Shown here: positions 36,601 to 48,600 of the stretch, piece by piece
Layout of the letters: each line of letters begins with the position of its first letter
Position numbering within the stretch: the first letter of the stretch is position 1
NCBI GenBank assembly: GCA_947846985.1
Contig: CANTUZ010000003.1
Location: 56,926,096 to 56,990,095, forward strand
Source: Fratercula arctica
Lineage: Eukaryota; Chordata; Aves; Charadriiformes; Alcidae
DNA: 64,000 bases
Direction: 5' to 3'
Made by a program: the position numbers and the translations under genes
Notes under the pieces: model-generated
The model's database searches: none
Told to the model about the DNA's origin: nothing
What the model saw: only the letters and a program-made list of their open reading frames with translations

Positions 36601-39600
36601 TCATTCAGACCAATCTATTGTTATCTTACCTGCGAGCCAGTTCTGGCTTGTTTTAATTCCTATCCTTTTCATTTTAGCTAGTAATTTCCCTTGGGATATT
36701 ATAAAGGTTTATTTTTTCTTTTTTTTTATTTTTTTTTTTTATTTAGAACTAAGTTTCCAGAAGGTTGGATTTATCCTATGTTCTTTGTCTTTAAAAACAT
36801 GTTTTATCCAAGGCAGATGTCAGGCAGATGTTGGTTTGACACAGTCTGTTTACCCATACTGTATGTATATAATTTTCCATTTATATCCACATTTTAAATT
36901 TTTCTTTCTATGAACTGATTGTGAAAGCCTTAGGTTACTACATCAGTCACAGATCTGTAGTTTCCTACGTTAGATTTCCCCAATATTCTCATTCCTTCTT
37001 TAAATATAGCTATAGCCGTAGTTACTCGGCAGCTGCATAGCATCATCTTCTTTTTCCCATCAACAGTTGAATCATGTATGAAAATCCTTGCTCTTGAATT
37101 TCAATTTCATATGCCAGGTTTTAAATGTTGAGAGCTAACGAAACTTTAATCCTCTGCTAAGTTGCATGAGTGCAACTTGGTTTGCACCCACCTCAGACAT
37201 GGTCATTTTCGAGTCATTAGTTGCTATCCTGCCTCTTCCCTGTTGAGGACAGACAGATTTCAGCCTGGGTCAGTTGGGTCCTGTGGGACTAGCTTTACCA
37301 TGAGCTTTAGAGTCTCAATCTGTTTGCTGTAGTGATTGTTTGGTGATGTGCTAAGTGGATCAAGTGGAGTTGGGAATACCAGGGAAGACTCGCAGCTACT
37401 AGCTGTTAATCTAGCATCTTACCTTAGCTGAGACAGACCCAGGTTCAGCTTCGTCGCCTGAGTCTGACAGAGCAGGAGACTCTCTCCTACATCATGGATG
37501 AATATCCTACTCTCAAGCTACTTCGTTTTGCTCTGTGGTGTCGCTTTCTCAGCATTTTGGCAAAAATAAAATAGCATAATGTAAAAGGACATGGCTTCAT
37601 TCTGATACAAAGCAAACCGTTCTTGCAGTCTCAGAAATGATGTAGAATGGAAGCCAGATTTTCCATGTTGGTGTAGTCACTATATTTTTACCATGGGCAG
37701 GACTGCCTGTGCCTGTCGTAGTGCTTCTTTACTTGCTGAGCACAGTTATCAAGTGCTGCACAGAGCTGCTGCTCCCGCTAGATCTGAAAATGATGCCCTG
37801 CAGTGGCCTTAGTTTGTCTGGGAGTCAGAGACTGAGTATGTTTAATTTTGCTGTGTTGTCTTCTCGTGTAGAGCTAGAAGGAATTTTTTGTTCAATTTAT
37901 CGTTTTCAGTAGAGTGGCAAGTGGAAACACACCCTCTTGCAGTAGTTTGGAAAAAAGGGGGTGGTTACACCACCTACATAGTGCTTGACATTTGATAACA
38001 CTTGACATGCTTGTGATGATTATTTGTCATATTTTGAAATTGGTGAGAAAAATCTAAAACTGAAGTAGTTCTGAAGTATTATGAGAAAAAGACTTATAAA
38101 AGAAACAGGATCCTCAGTTCCTACTTTTTCCTCGTGGTAATTTTGCCTTTGCAGTGAGTGGCTGAAGTAGTAAGAGCAGCGCTGACTAGAAAGTAATTAA
38201 GGCTTCTTCGTTAATTAAACAGAAGAAAGAGAGATAAGTGACATTTGCGTTTGTTGATGGCTTCTTTATGGTAAATGAATTGCCGGATGGTTGATGTTGA
38301 TGTTTTCCAGTTGATTTCCTTTGGTTTCTTGGCTGGGATTGTAGCACAGATTATTATTGTCTCACACATCTGCTAGAGGATGTGTTCCCATTGTACCTCA
38401 CCGCTCACAAACATGTGAATAACTTCCACATGTATGTGTATCACCGCAGCGACGTGGGAAGAGACATTCCTGTAGGTGTACAGAGCTCTTGGATATGCTG
38501 TGTGTGTTTGTTTCTCTCACCGACTGTCCCATCTGTGTGCTCTGTGCCTACTTCCAATTGAATGGTGAGGAGCATGACTTAGGAAGTATGCTTCCTTTCA
38601 GTTTTTAGTGGTTATGTTATAATTTCTCTTGAATGATTTTGAGTCATGTATCTGCCTGCCAGCAAGACACAACATTGCAGGAGTAATGGCATTCTTATTT
38701 GGTGATGCTGTTGGTAGCTGAAGGTGCTGTGCAAGTTCTTAGTATGAGGTTACATTGCTAGTACATTGCTAGAAACCAAGCACAACAAAAAAAAAAAGGT
38801 ATGCATTTCATATGATGTAGTTAAGCTTTTCACATAATGGCATTTTTTCTCCTGTGCTTTTCTGAGAATTTTACATTTATCTGAGGTTGCTGCTCTTCAT
38901 TTTTGCAACAAACTGACCATATTGGGTTTGCATGGCAAGGTTTTGGTAGCAGGGAGGCTACAGGGGTGGATTCTGTGAGAAGCTGCAAAAAGTTTCCCCT
39001 GTGTCAGCCAGCTCCAAGACGGACCCACCGCTGGCCAAGGCTGAGCCCAATCAGTGATGGTGGTAGCCCCTCTGGGATAACATATGTCAGAAGGGGGGAA
39101 AACACCTGCACAGTTGCAGCCAGAGAGAGGGGTGAGAATATGTGAGAGAAACAGTTCTGCAGACACCCAGGTCAGTGAAGGAGGAGGAGGAGGAAGTGCT
39201 CCAGGCGCTGGAGCAGAGATTCCTCTGCAGCCCATGAAGACCATGGTGAGGCAGGCTGTCCCCCTGCAGCCTGTGGAGGTTAATGGTGGAGCAGATATCC
39301 ACCTACAGACTGTGGAGGACCCCGTGCCAGAGCAGGTGGATGCCTGAAGGAGGCTGTGACCCTGTGGGAAGCCCACACTGGAGCAGGCTCCTGGCAGGAC
39401 CTGTGGCCCCATGGAGAGAGAGGAGCCCATGTTGGAGCAGGTTTGCTGGCAGGACTTGTGACCCCATGGGAGACCGACACTGGAGCAATCTGTTCCTGAA
39501 GGACTGCACCCTGTGGAAGGGACCCACGCTGGAGCAGTTTGTGAAGAACTGCAGCCTGTGGGAAGGACTCACATTGGAGAAGTTCATGGAGGGCTGTCTC

Positions 39601-42600
39601 CGGTGGGAGGGACCCACACTGGAGCAGGGGAAGAATGTGAGGAGTCCTCCCTCTGAGGAGGAAGGAGTGGCAGAAACAACATGTGATGAAGTGACCACAA
39701 CACCCATTCCCCATCCCCCTGCACTGCCTGGGGAAAGGAGGTAGAGGAAATCAGGACTGAAGTTGAGCCTGGGAAGAAGAGAGGGGTGGGGAGAAGGTGT
39801 TTTTAAGGTTTAGTTTTGTTTCTCATTATCGTACTCTGATTTTGCTTGGTAATAAATTAATATCCCCAAGTCGAGTCTGTTTTGCCCATGATGATAATTG
39901 GTGAGCAATCTCTCCCTCTCCTTATCTCAAGCCACGAGCCTCTTGTTATATTTTCTCTTCCCTGTCCGGCTGAGGAGGGGGAGTGATAGAGCGGCTTTGG
40001 TGGGCACCTGGCATCCAGCCAGGGTCAACCCACCACACTGAGTTGTATTTTAGTGTCTGGAGACACTGATGCTTGCTAGATCAGAAGAAGCTATCTGCTT
40101 AAGAGGTTCCCGTCCTTCCAAGATGGAAGTGATGCACATTTCAACTCACCATGAATGAGTGTGTGTGTGTGTAAACAGGAAAGAGAGGAATGGAATGGAA
40201 TGGAATGGAATGGAATGGAATGGAATAGGATAGGATAGGATAGGATAGGATAGGATAGGATAGGATAGGATAGGATAGGATAGGATAGGATAGAATAGGT
40301 TGGAAGGGACGTTTCAGATCATCGAGTCCAAATATCAACCTAATACTGACAAAAATCCATCAGTAAACCATATGTCTAAGCATTATGTCTGCCCATCTTT
40401 TAATTACCTCCAGGGATGACAATTCCACCACTTCCCTGGGCAGCCTGTTCTAATGCTTGATGACCCTTTCGGTGTAGAAATTTTTCCTAATATCAGATCA
40501 GTAGAGAAAAATTATGTTAAAAGATTTAAACTGAGTTTTGTTCAGCCCCGTATTACCAGTCCCTTTTTTTCTTCCAGACTGGTTTATCACAAGTATGTCA
40601 ATAGAAAAAATCAAATGTACTACTGTAATGGAGCTGTATAGGCAGACCTGGTCATGACATACTCACCATTACTATGCTGGAAAGCCTCTCAAGCAATGTT
40701 TACAGCAAAGCAGTCTATGTTTTCTTTAACTAGTCAATAATGTAATGTATTAAGGTAAATAACATTAGAGATAGCTTTTTAAAAATAATAATATTAATTA
40801 AAAAATAAATTTCCGGGAAATGCTGTTTTGACCTCGCATTTGGATGATTTTTAGGAATGTATATCTCCTTGCATGCTTTTCTGTGCTCATTCCCAGCAAA
40901 GATCCAGAATGTTGTATACTGGAATGATTTCATACTCACACAGCTGGAATATTTCTCTTAATTCTGTGCATACTCTCTACAGTTTTATTGCTGGTTTTGT
41001 CCGAAAGGTTAGTGGTTACCCAGCCTGTTAAGATAACAGTTTTACATTACTACTTTTGAGCATCTTTATTGATATGAATCCCATTGCAGAGCTAAATCCA
41101 AATTTGAATGATTAAAAAAAAATAACAGTTTGTATGGTTTGGCTTGTTGCTCCCTTTCCATTTAGTACTAGAGGTAGAGAGAATTTCAATATTAAACTTG
41201 CTGCTGTGTTTATGTCCTTACACTTTGCATTTGAAATTACCCATTCTCTAAAGTAGTACTCGTTTTCTTTGCCCCTTGATTTTTATTTTTTTTTTTAGCT
41301 ATGCAGCTGATGTTGATGCTTCTGTGCTCTTTGGGAATAGTCTGATGGTTTGTAGGAGCAGATCCAAAGGAAGTCTGCTTCCACAGTAAAAGAAGGAAAG
41401 GGAGACAGGATGTGGACGCTAAACTGATCAACACACCATATGTCCTTCCTTCCTTCCCTCCCCCTGTTAGTTTGGCGTACAACATGCAGTAGGATGTCCT
41501 TTTTCACCTTGGATCCTTTCCGTGTAACTTTTTTTAGTTTTTACTATTTAAAATAACATTTAGTGTTGCTTACCCTAACTACCATTAGCAACACCTTCTG
41601 CCAGTAGCAAATGCTAGAAAAATGGGCAAGACTATATAGACCTACCTCTGACAGTCCTGTAGAAGACTATATAGACCTACCTCTGACAGTCCTGTAGACT
41701 ACAAGGGAAAACTAAAGATGAGGGTGAAGGGAGGAAACGATAGATCATCTGCACAGAGTGATATAATATTCTGTTTGCCTACTTTGGGTGTTATTGTCCT
41801 GATTCCTTCTGTTCATGTTGTCTGCTGATTGTTTTACCTTATTTGCCTCTTCCTACGTTTATGCCTTCTCTTCATTGCTTGCGTAGGTTAGCTTTACTTC
41901 CTGTTTTGTAAAGAAAAAATATGTTTAATGGTCACTTTGTAAAATCAGGGAAAGGACAGATTTTTTTTTTCTCATTAAATAGCTACCTGAGATCAGACTC
42001 TAGGTCCTTATGCCACTGCATCATCTGTCTCAGGTGCATGCTGTTTGGAGGTATGGAGGCAAATTGCGTTAAAACGCAGAAGGCAACTAAAAGGAACAAA
42101 ACTGGGAAACAATGGGAAATAATATCCTTGGCATCGCCTCGGCTCCAAGAAAATGTTATTTAAGTCAGTTCAAGTTTTAGGGGTTGGCTTAACTTTTTCT
42201 ACCCAGGAGTTGACAGTGGTGGAAGTCAATAGGCATTCCTGTGTGCCCATGTACAGAAGAGAGACTCAAAATTACTTTAAAAGTCCTGAGGGAAGGAAAA
42301 ACTTATTCAGGCTCAGAGGCAGGTAGAGGGGTAAAAGCATAAAAAGATAAACAGACAAGGCAGACTCCTTGTTAAGTTCTTGAAGACGATGGGTGGCTGT
42401 TCGGTAGGGTTGTGTAAAATGTTTTTTCTGCAAAAGCGGTAACTCTTGAGATATTGCATGTTAGGTAGGCTCTGAGATATCAGGAGCCACAATGGACTCT
42501 GGGAGGAAAAGGTAAGAAAATTTGAGGGGAGAAAAGCGATGGGACCTCGGTTCTGCAAGGATAGGGGAATGACAGAGTAGTCAAGTCTTTGGCATCAGAG

Positions 42601-45600
42601 TAGAAAGTGTCAGCTTCGGTGCTAAGCCTGGCATAGGCACCTTAATAACGTATGGAAAAATAAAGTATCAAGATGACATCGTGCTGAGTTATTTGCATGT
42701 TTCTCTCTGGCTTTTCTGTGGAGTCTGTCTGCCATGTTTTCTTCCCAGAAGGGCTCCTCGTGGGCTATAAGGTGCTTTTTTGGGCCTAAAATTCCCATTT
42801 CCCTCCCTCCTTCAGACCATGTTTCTCAGTTCCCGCTGAGAGGAGCTGGTCCTACTCCACAGGGACAGGGCAACAGCAACACCCAAGGGGAGAGATACTG
42901 TTGTCCTTCACAATTTCATTAGTGATAACTCTTATAATTTTACTGCAAGATGAGTGATACTTGTTCTAATCACCACCTCGGTTGCTGGAGTCAGTGATTA
43001 AATGAGAATCTCAGCTTTCACTTAAAAATAAATCTCCAGCGTTTGTAGGTGTTGAGAAAGAGTTTGCAAATGTGGCAGTGTGGTGTGAATTATACCCTAG
43101 AGGCTTAAAGGCTAGGAAACAAAGCAACAAATTAGAAAAACCCCTTCATTTTATTACTATTTTATCATCTGAGGTTGCTATAAATCCTCATTATTTTTTT
43201 GGTAGCTGCTTTATGATTTTCAGCTACTCAGATTGATAATACTGAAGATCAAAAATAACTCCTTCACTTCTAAGAGTTTTAATTAGAATTTCCATGTAAA
43301 TGTCTGCAGATTTTAAGCAGCCAATGGTGTAAATGTAAAGAGAAAAAACTTAGTTTTTATATGAATGTTCAGCATTGTTGGATAGATCTTGGGTTTATAC
43401 ATTAAAATTATTGAAAGCTACAATCTGTCAATAAGTATTGTGCCAGCTACTATATACATGGACTCCAAACTTAGTAAAATTGGTAAACTATTAGTAACAA
43501 GAAGGCATTTTGTCTGTATTACAAAACGTGGTGTTTGTTCCAAGGCAAAATTCTCCTTTCTTCTTAAATCTTTAAGGGATTCAGGACTAAGTCGTGTCTA
43601 ACAATAGTGTGCTTATCCAAGGAGAACTACTGAGTGCATTTAATTATCCTCACTGGTTGTCTCAGCACAGAGTGTGCTGATTATAGATAATGCTGCCTTC
43701 GAAAACACGCTCTTAGCGAGACCGTTAGGTTTATTTTGGTAGATCAAATATGTGCGTCGCTTCAGACGGTCTTGGATGTCCAGCCGCTGTTTTGAAAGCA
43801 GAGTTTCCAGGCATAGTTGCTCCTTGCTTTGACCTCTTATGTTATTTTCTGGGGGGGTTGGGTGGATTATAAATTTTGTATTCCTTCTCTCCCCCCATAG
43901 TAATTCCACTAGACGCTGAAAGTATTTGCAGATAAAAGAAATACTTTTCCTGTTCCTGTCCTATAACCCTGTAATTTTCCTTTTTTTTTTTTTTTTTCTT
44001 TCGAATGCAGATTTTAGTAATGTGCCTGACGTCACATCCAGCTTGAAAAGGAGCAGTACTGATGGCACTCTGGACCAGGTGCCACACAGGGAGAAGACTG
44101 ATCCACCTTTCAGGGTAAGAAGATGCTTGACTTAACAATCCTTATGAACAAAAAGACAGCGTCGTAGTTAACACTCTGCATTTTGTGGGAAAGAATTTAA
44201 CGTGTAGCACTAATTTGGAAATTTTTTTATCCATATTCACTGTACTTAGTGTTTTATTATCTTGAGGTTACCCCGTCAGGCCAGCATCTATGGCACAGCT
44301 GCTGCATCTCCAAAAGCGGTGTGATGGGGGCAGATGGCAAACAGGCGGAGACTGGTCGAATTCATCTTTCTGTGTTGCTTGAACCCGGTTCTGCAGAGAA
44401 CAATAAAACTGCCACAGTTTTCTGACTGATTCAGTTTGGTTCATGTTTTCTTTTTGCTGATAATTCTAGGGCTTGTTTTTGAGATTGCAGTGACCATAGC
44501 AACACTCACTTAACGTCAATAGTTTCAGACTGGACTGCAGACTTGGAGAGGTGCAACCTTTGAGGGCCAGTGATTCCCATTCTCTAATCTGGAGACCCTT
44601 TATGCATCTGCAGTTACTATTTGACTTCAGCTGGAGTAATGGATGCTCAGACCTTCTCTCAGTCAGGACTTTGGAGGCTGAGGCAGGGACCCTCAGAATT
44701 AGTGTCCACCTTCGAATACATTGGTCTTCGAAGAGCGATTTTTTTCATCCATTTTGCTCAAAGTCAGTCAAATTCCAACCTGTGTGTGGAAGTGCGTATT
44801 GTTTTGAACCCCTCACCTGCTAGCCTGGGTAGTGTTTTTGTGTTGGTGGCCGTGATTTTACTGGGCATTGCCATTCTCACAACAGAAATGTTTTCTCACT
44901 TCTGTTGATGTGTTGGTTGTATTTCCAAGCAAATTTGTGATAACACTTGCGTTATGCTTTTGCATAACAGAAATGAACTTAGAATTTTTATGGTTCTGGA
45001 ATGTATTACTGTCTTGTACTAGGTTATATGAAGAATTGGTAGAGATAAGGCAGAACATAAAAACTCAGAAGACCAGAACAAGGAAGGTAGATTTTGCCTC
45101 TAGCCATACCTACCCAGAGGAGCTGATCCTCTCTTACATTTTGTATTACTTTGTAGTCTACTTCAGTCTATTATAGGTAACTTTATGCAGTTTTCCTTGA
45201 GAGTAAGAAGCAGCCCAGTGATTGTGGGTCTTAAGCCCATCTCCTGCTGCACAGGGGATTCCCACAGAGGTAATCTATATCCTGTGTAACACATTGCTTA
45301 CGCTCCCAAAAGTCTTTGCAACTGGACAAGAATAAACTGGATTTTTCTCCCCCTAGGACACATAGTTCCTTTGGAAGGGGTAATGCAGTTTTCTCTGCTG
45401 TCTTGTTTGAGGGCTTCTGCAGTGTTTTAGGGGCACAGGGATCTTTGTGGGAGGTGACCCCAAGGCATGGGATGTCCCAGTGGCTGGCTGCACGAGCAGG
45501 CTGGTGCTTTGCCGGGTTTCCCCGGGTGCCCTGCTGGGTGCCCTGCTCGCCCTGGGTACGCGCCTTGGGGTGCCCTGCTTGCCCGGGTTACGAGCTGCCC

Positions 45601-48600
45601 CCCATGCACTTTGTGGACATACACAACTAAGTTCTCATCCTGCTGGAGAGGAGGAGATTCTGGGGCTTCAGCAGAAAAAAAGAGCCACTCCCGAACGTCT
45701 GTGTCAAACACACCATATGACAGAAAATTTGGGAGAGTTCAGCAGGATTTAAATACACAGAGAACAATTCATGTACACTAGTTGTTGCTCTGAGCACACT
45801 AAACTTGCTCTAATGCTCCAAATTACGTGCTACAATTGAAGCTAAAAAAAAAAAAAAAAAAAAGAGGGGAAAACAGGCAGGTCTGCTCCCTGCCCTCTCT
45901 CCAGCCTCAAATCTCTCACTTCTAGCAGCGTTAGTGGCTCGTGCACAATTTGCTGAAGTAACTGCCCATGCCATATTGCAGTTCACTTCTTGGGTCGGCA
46001 TGCAGGTCTGCTAGTGTCGTTTGAAAAATTATCTGAAACTGCCCTAGTTGTGTAGGTACAAGGGGGGGAAATGGCTTGGCAATCAGAGGCAGCCTGACTC
46101 GAACTGCAGCTGTAAACGAGTCTGTGACAACTCTACAATTTCTGCAAAAGGTTTGTAATTGATTGCTGTCTTTCCGTTGGAGGGTGCCTATTACTGTCAG
46201 AGCTTTTTGTCTGACCCTCTTGATTTCTCAAATAGATGTAGAATTAAAAAAAGAACGAAATCAAACCTCACAGTAAATGTAGGTAGTGTATATTGTATGT
46301 GCTTTTGTGATTGGATATAAAAGGAATTAAAATGATTTCCGTTTTTATAGGTGTGATTTGGTTCTGCATGCCAGATGAACAATAGCTATTGCTAATAAAA
46401 GCTACTTTGAGGAAATTGTGCAGCCTCAAAAAAGCATAGCGTCTGGATTTGGGTTTGGTTTTCCCCCCCCCCTCCTTTGCCTTCTGTTTCCTGTGTGCGC
46501 TAACCTGACCCACGCCTGTGGGAGAGCAGTAGCGCAGACACCTCAGCGCTAGGCAATGTTGCAGAAGTATGGGGGAGAGGAGACCTGTAAGCACAGCTCT
46601 GTGGAGAAGACGTTGGTGGCGCTAAGAGGTTCTGAGCACAGCCTGGAACAACAGGCAGTTTGGGAATATTTCAGGGGAGAGAGAGATAGAGATGCTCACT
46701 TCCCAGTTGACAGCAACTGTAGATGCAACTACTTGGCTCTGAGGGAGTAGACTCCTTTGAAGTTTGGTTGATTTTTGTCCCGTAACATGTAAGTAAATGA
46801 AAAACAGTCATAAAGCTTTGGATTTAATGGTTGCATGTCTGATTTGTAGATTTTCTGTTTCTCGTTTGGAGCATTTTTATTTGTTTGTTTTTCACTATTT
46901 TCTTCATCTCATACCAAGCTAAGGTTAAGCATCATCTGAACTGAATGTACAGTGAGACATTTCAGAAGTGCCTTGTAATCTCAAAGGAATAAGTCTTTTG
47001 TTGCATGTGTACTACATTCAAGCATGAGTTCATTCACACGTTCATTCATTCATTTTTTGTCCGAGAAATGAATGAATTTAGAATAGTTGTATGTTTGTCT
47101 TTCATCTGAGAGCTAACAGGTGAATTAGAAGAGCCATAGAGGATTGTTTCATTCCAGAAATGGAAGCTGTTCCTTAACTTATAAAATATTATTAAAAACA
47201 CATGGGCATCAAGACCCGTCCGTTCCGGATGCTCATTAGTTTTGTCAGCTCTGTATTCTCTGGGATGCCCCATTTATTCCTTTAATACCTTTAATTTTAT
47301 TTGCTGTTTTATTTAACAAGGATAGATGTTATACTTTTAACGCATTCTGCTGCACTACATTTTCAAACTGTGTTAAAATACTGTTTATGTGGCAGTGGCA
47401 TGTCGTCCTTGCAATTGTGGGTTCTGGAGTATGTAGGCGTACTGTTGACAGAAGAATAGAGGACCTCAGAAAATCTGAGGATTGAGAATGCCTGTCAGTG
47501 CAATTAGGTTTAGTTGTGTTTAATCATTTTGAGAACTAATTGTCTGTGCTCAGTTAAATCCTGGTGTGTTGACAGTTGCCAAGAATCAAGCATCAAAATA
47601 ACGTGAAGCTGAATAAATAAAAAATGCAATTTTTCCTTTAGCTACTTGTGATTTCTAATTGCAAACTGTAATGGTAAGAAATATTTTCTTTAGCCCGTGG
47701 TTTCTTTTAAGACTAAATTTAGTAGTCTGTTACTAACTTGCTTATCTTTACCTTGTATTTTCAATATATTAAAAATAGCCTTTTATGAAAGTCGAACATA
47801 ACTGAAAGGTGAAATTTTACCATATAAGTAACTACTATTCTAAGGTCACTTGTAAGACTGCTGTCGTCTGACTTTTGGTTGCTCTGAATCTTTTGAATAT
47901 CGTCAGAGATAAGTATTTCCGAAATCATAGTAAATTTTAACAGAAGGAAAGAAGGAACTTAATGTAGATGCATGTGTGAGAGGGGGAAGATGTATTTTCA
48001 CTTTAAATATTTTGCAGATCATAAGAAAAAAACTTAGGGTAAACTCTGTGTAAATATTTCACATAACTTCATTATATTCTCAGCTGTATCTTAGAGTCCT
48101 TTAAAAAACTTAGGAAATCCAGTAAAAATAGCCAGTGTGATGCTTTGTAATCATGGTAAAAATAGTCAGTGAATGCAGAATGGTTTCATGCTGGCATCTT
48201 CAAAAATTAACATTGCAGATGCAGAAACGGAAGCTAGCGTGATGAGAAACTTTGAATGTTAACAAGAATTTGCTTTCTAAAGAATGGCCAACTGGTTTGA
48301 TTTTGCAATGCTTTTGAAGTGGTGCTATATTTCTTTCAAACAATGAAGTAAAATTGAATCTGGGAATAAATTTGGTATAGAGGCTTTCAGAAATTGCCTT
48401 TGCTTTGCTGTTGGCTCTTAAAATAGTCAATCTGCTCTCAGAATGGGTTACTGATCATGCGTATGTGTATATGAGGACAAGTCTATCCCCATCGCCTCTT
48501 AATAAAAAATAAATAAAAACTGCTGCACACTGCAGAGGGACAAAACTAACCATTCTTAATGCAATGAACAGAAATTATGGTTAAAAATCCCTGAACACCT

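Larger units (their letters stand above)
38914..40037 (+). mobile_element. Solo LTR of an avian endogenous retrovirus, about 1.1 kb
   Basis: The segment starts near TTGGGTTTGCATGGCAAGG and ends ...GGTCAACCCACCACA. It carries features of a complete LTR: a TATA-like GGATAACATATG at 39074, a polyadenylation signal AATAAA at 39851, and a 3' part with TTTGCCCATGATGATAATTG and AGAGCGGCTTTGGTGGGCAC that I recognise from a common avian ERV LTR type. No gag, pol or env remains and no second LTR was found, so it is a solo LTR left by recombination. CTGAC before 38918 and CTGAG after 40037 may be a decayed 5-bp target duplication, which would put the start at 38918. It lies in the sense orientation of TIAM2. 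Confidence 0.85.
25278..44010 (+). other. TIAM2: TIAM2 intron, 18.7 kb
   Basis: Large intron just before the linker to the DH domain. Contents in order: an AT-rich TAATTA-bearing block (26490-26890), a candidate alternative exon (28901-28999) framed by TCC and GGA repeats, a C-rich tandem duplication (31340), a possible old CR1 relic (35960), a solo LTR (38914-40037), an antisense CR1 with an expanded tail (40187-40510) and a perfect 35-bp duplication (41629). The remainder looks like unique sequence. No other gene was seen on either strand. Confidence 0.85.

Noticed and set aside
38897..39744. Long open frames on both strands (up to 177 codons) at the solo LTR
   Set aside because: They follow the GC-rich tandem repeats of the LTR, overlap each other on opposite strands, and match no retroviral protein pattern. 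They are chance frames in a repeat.
44670..44696. Alu-like phrase TTTGGAGGCTGAGGCAGGGA
   Set aside because: The surrounding sequence does not continue as Alu and the rest of the window is avian-type; a chance short match.
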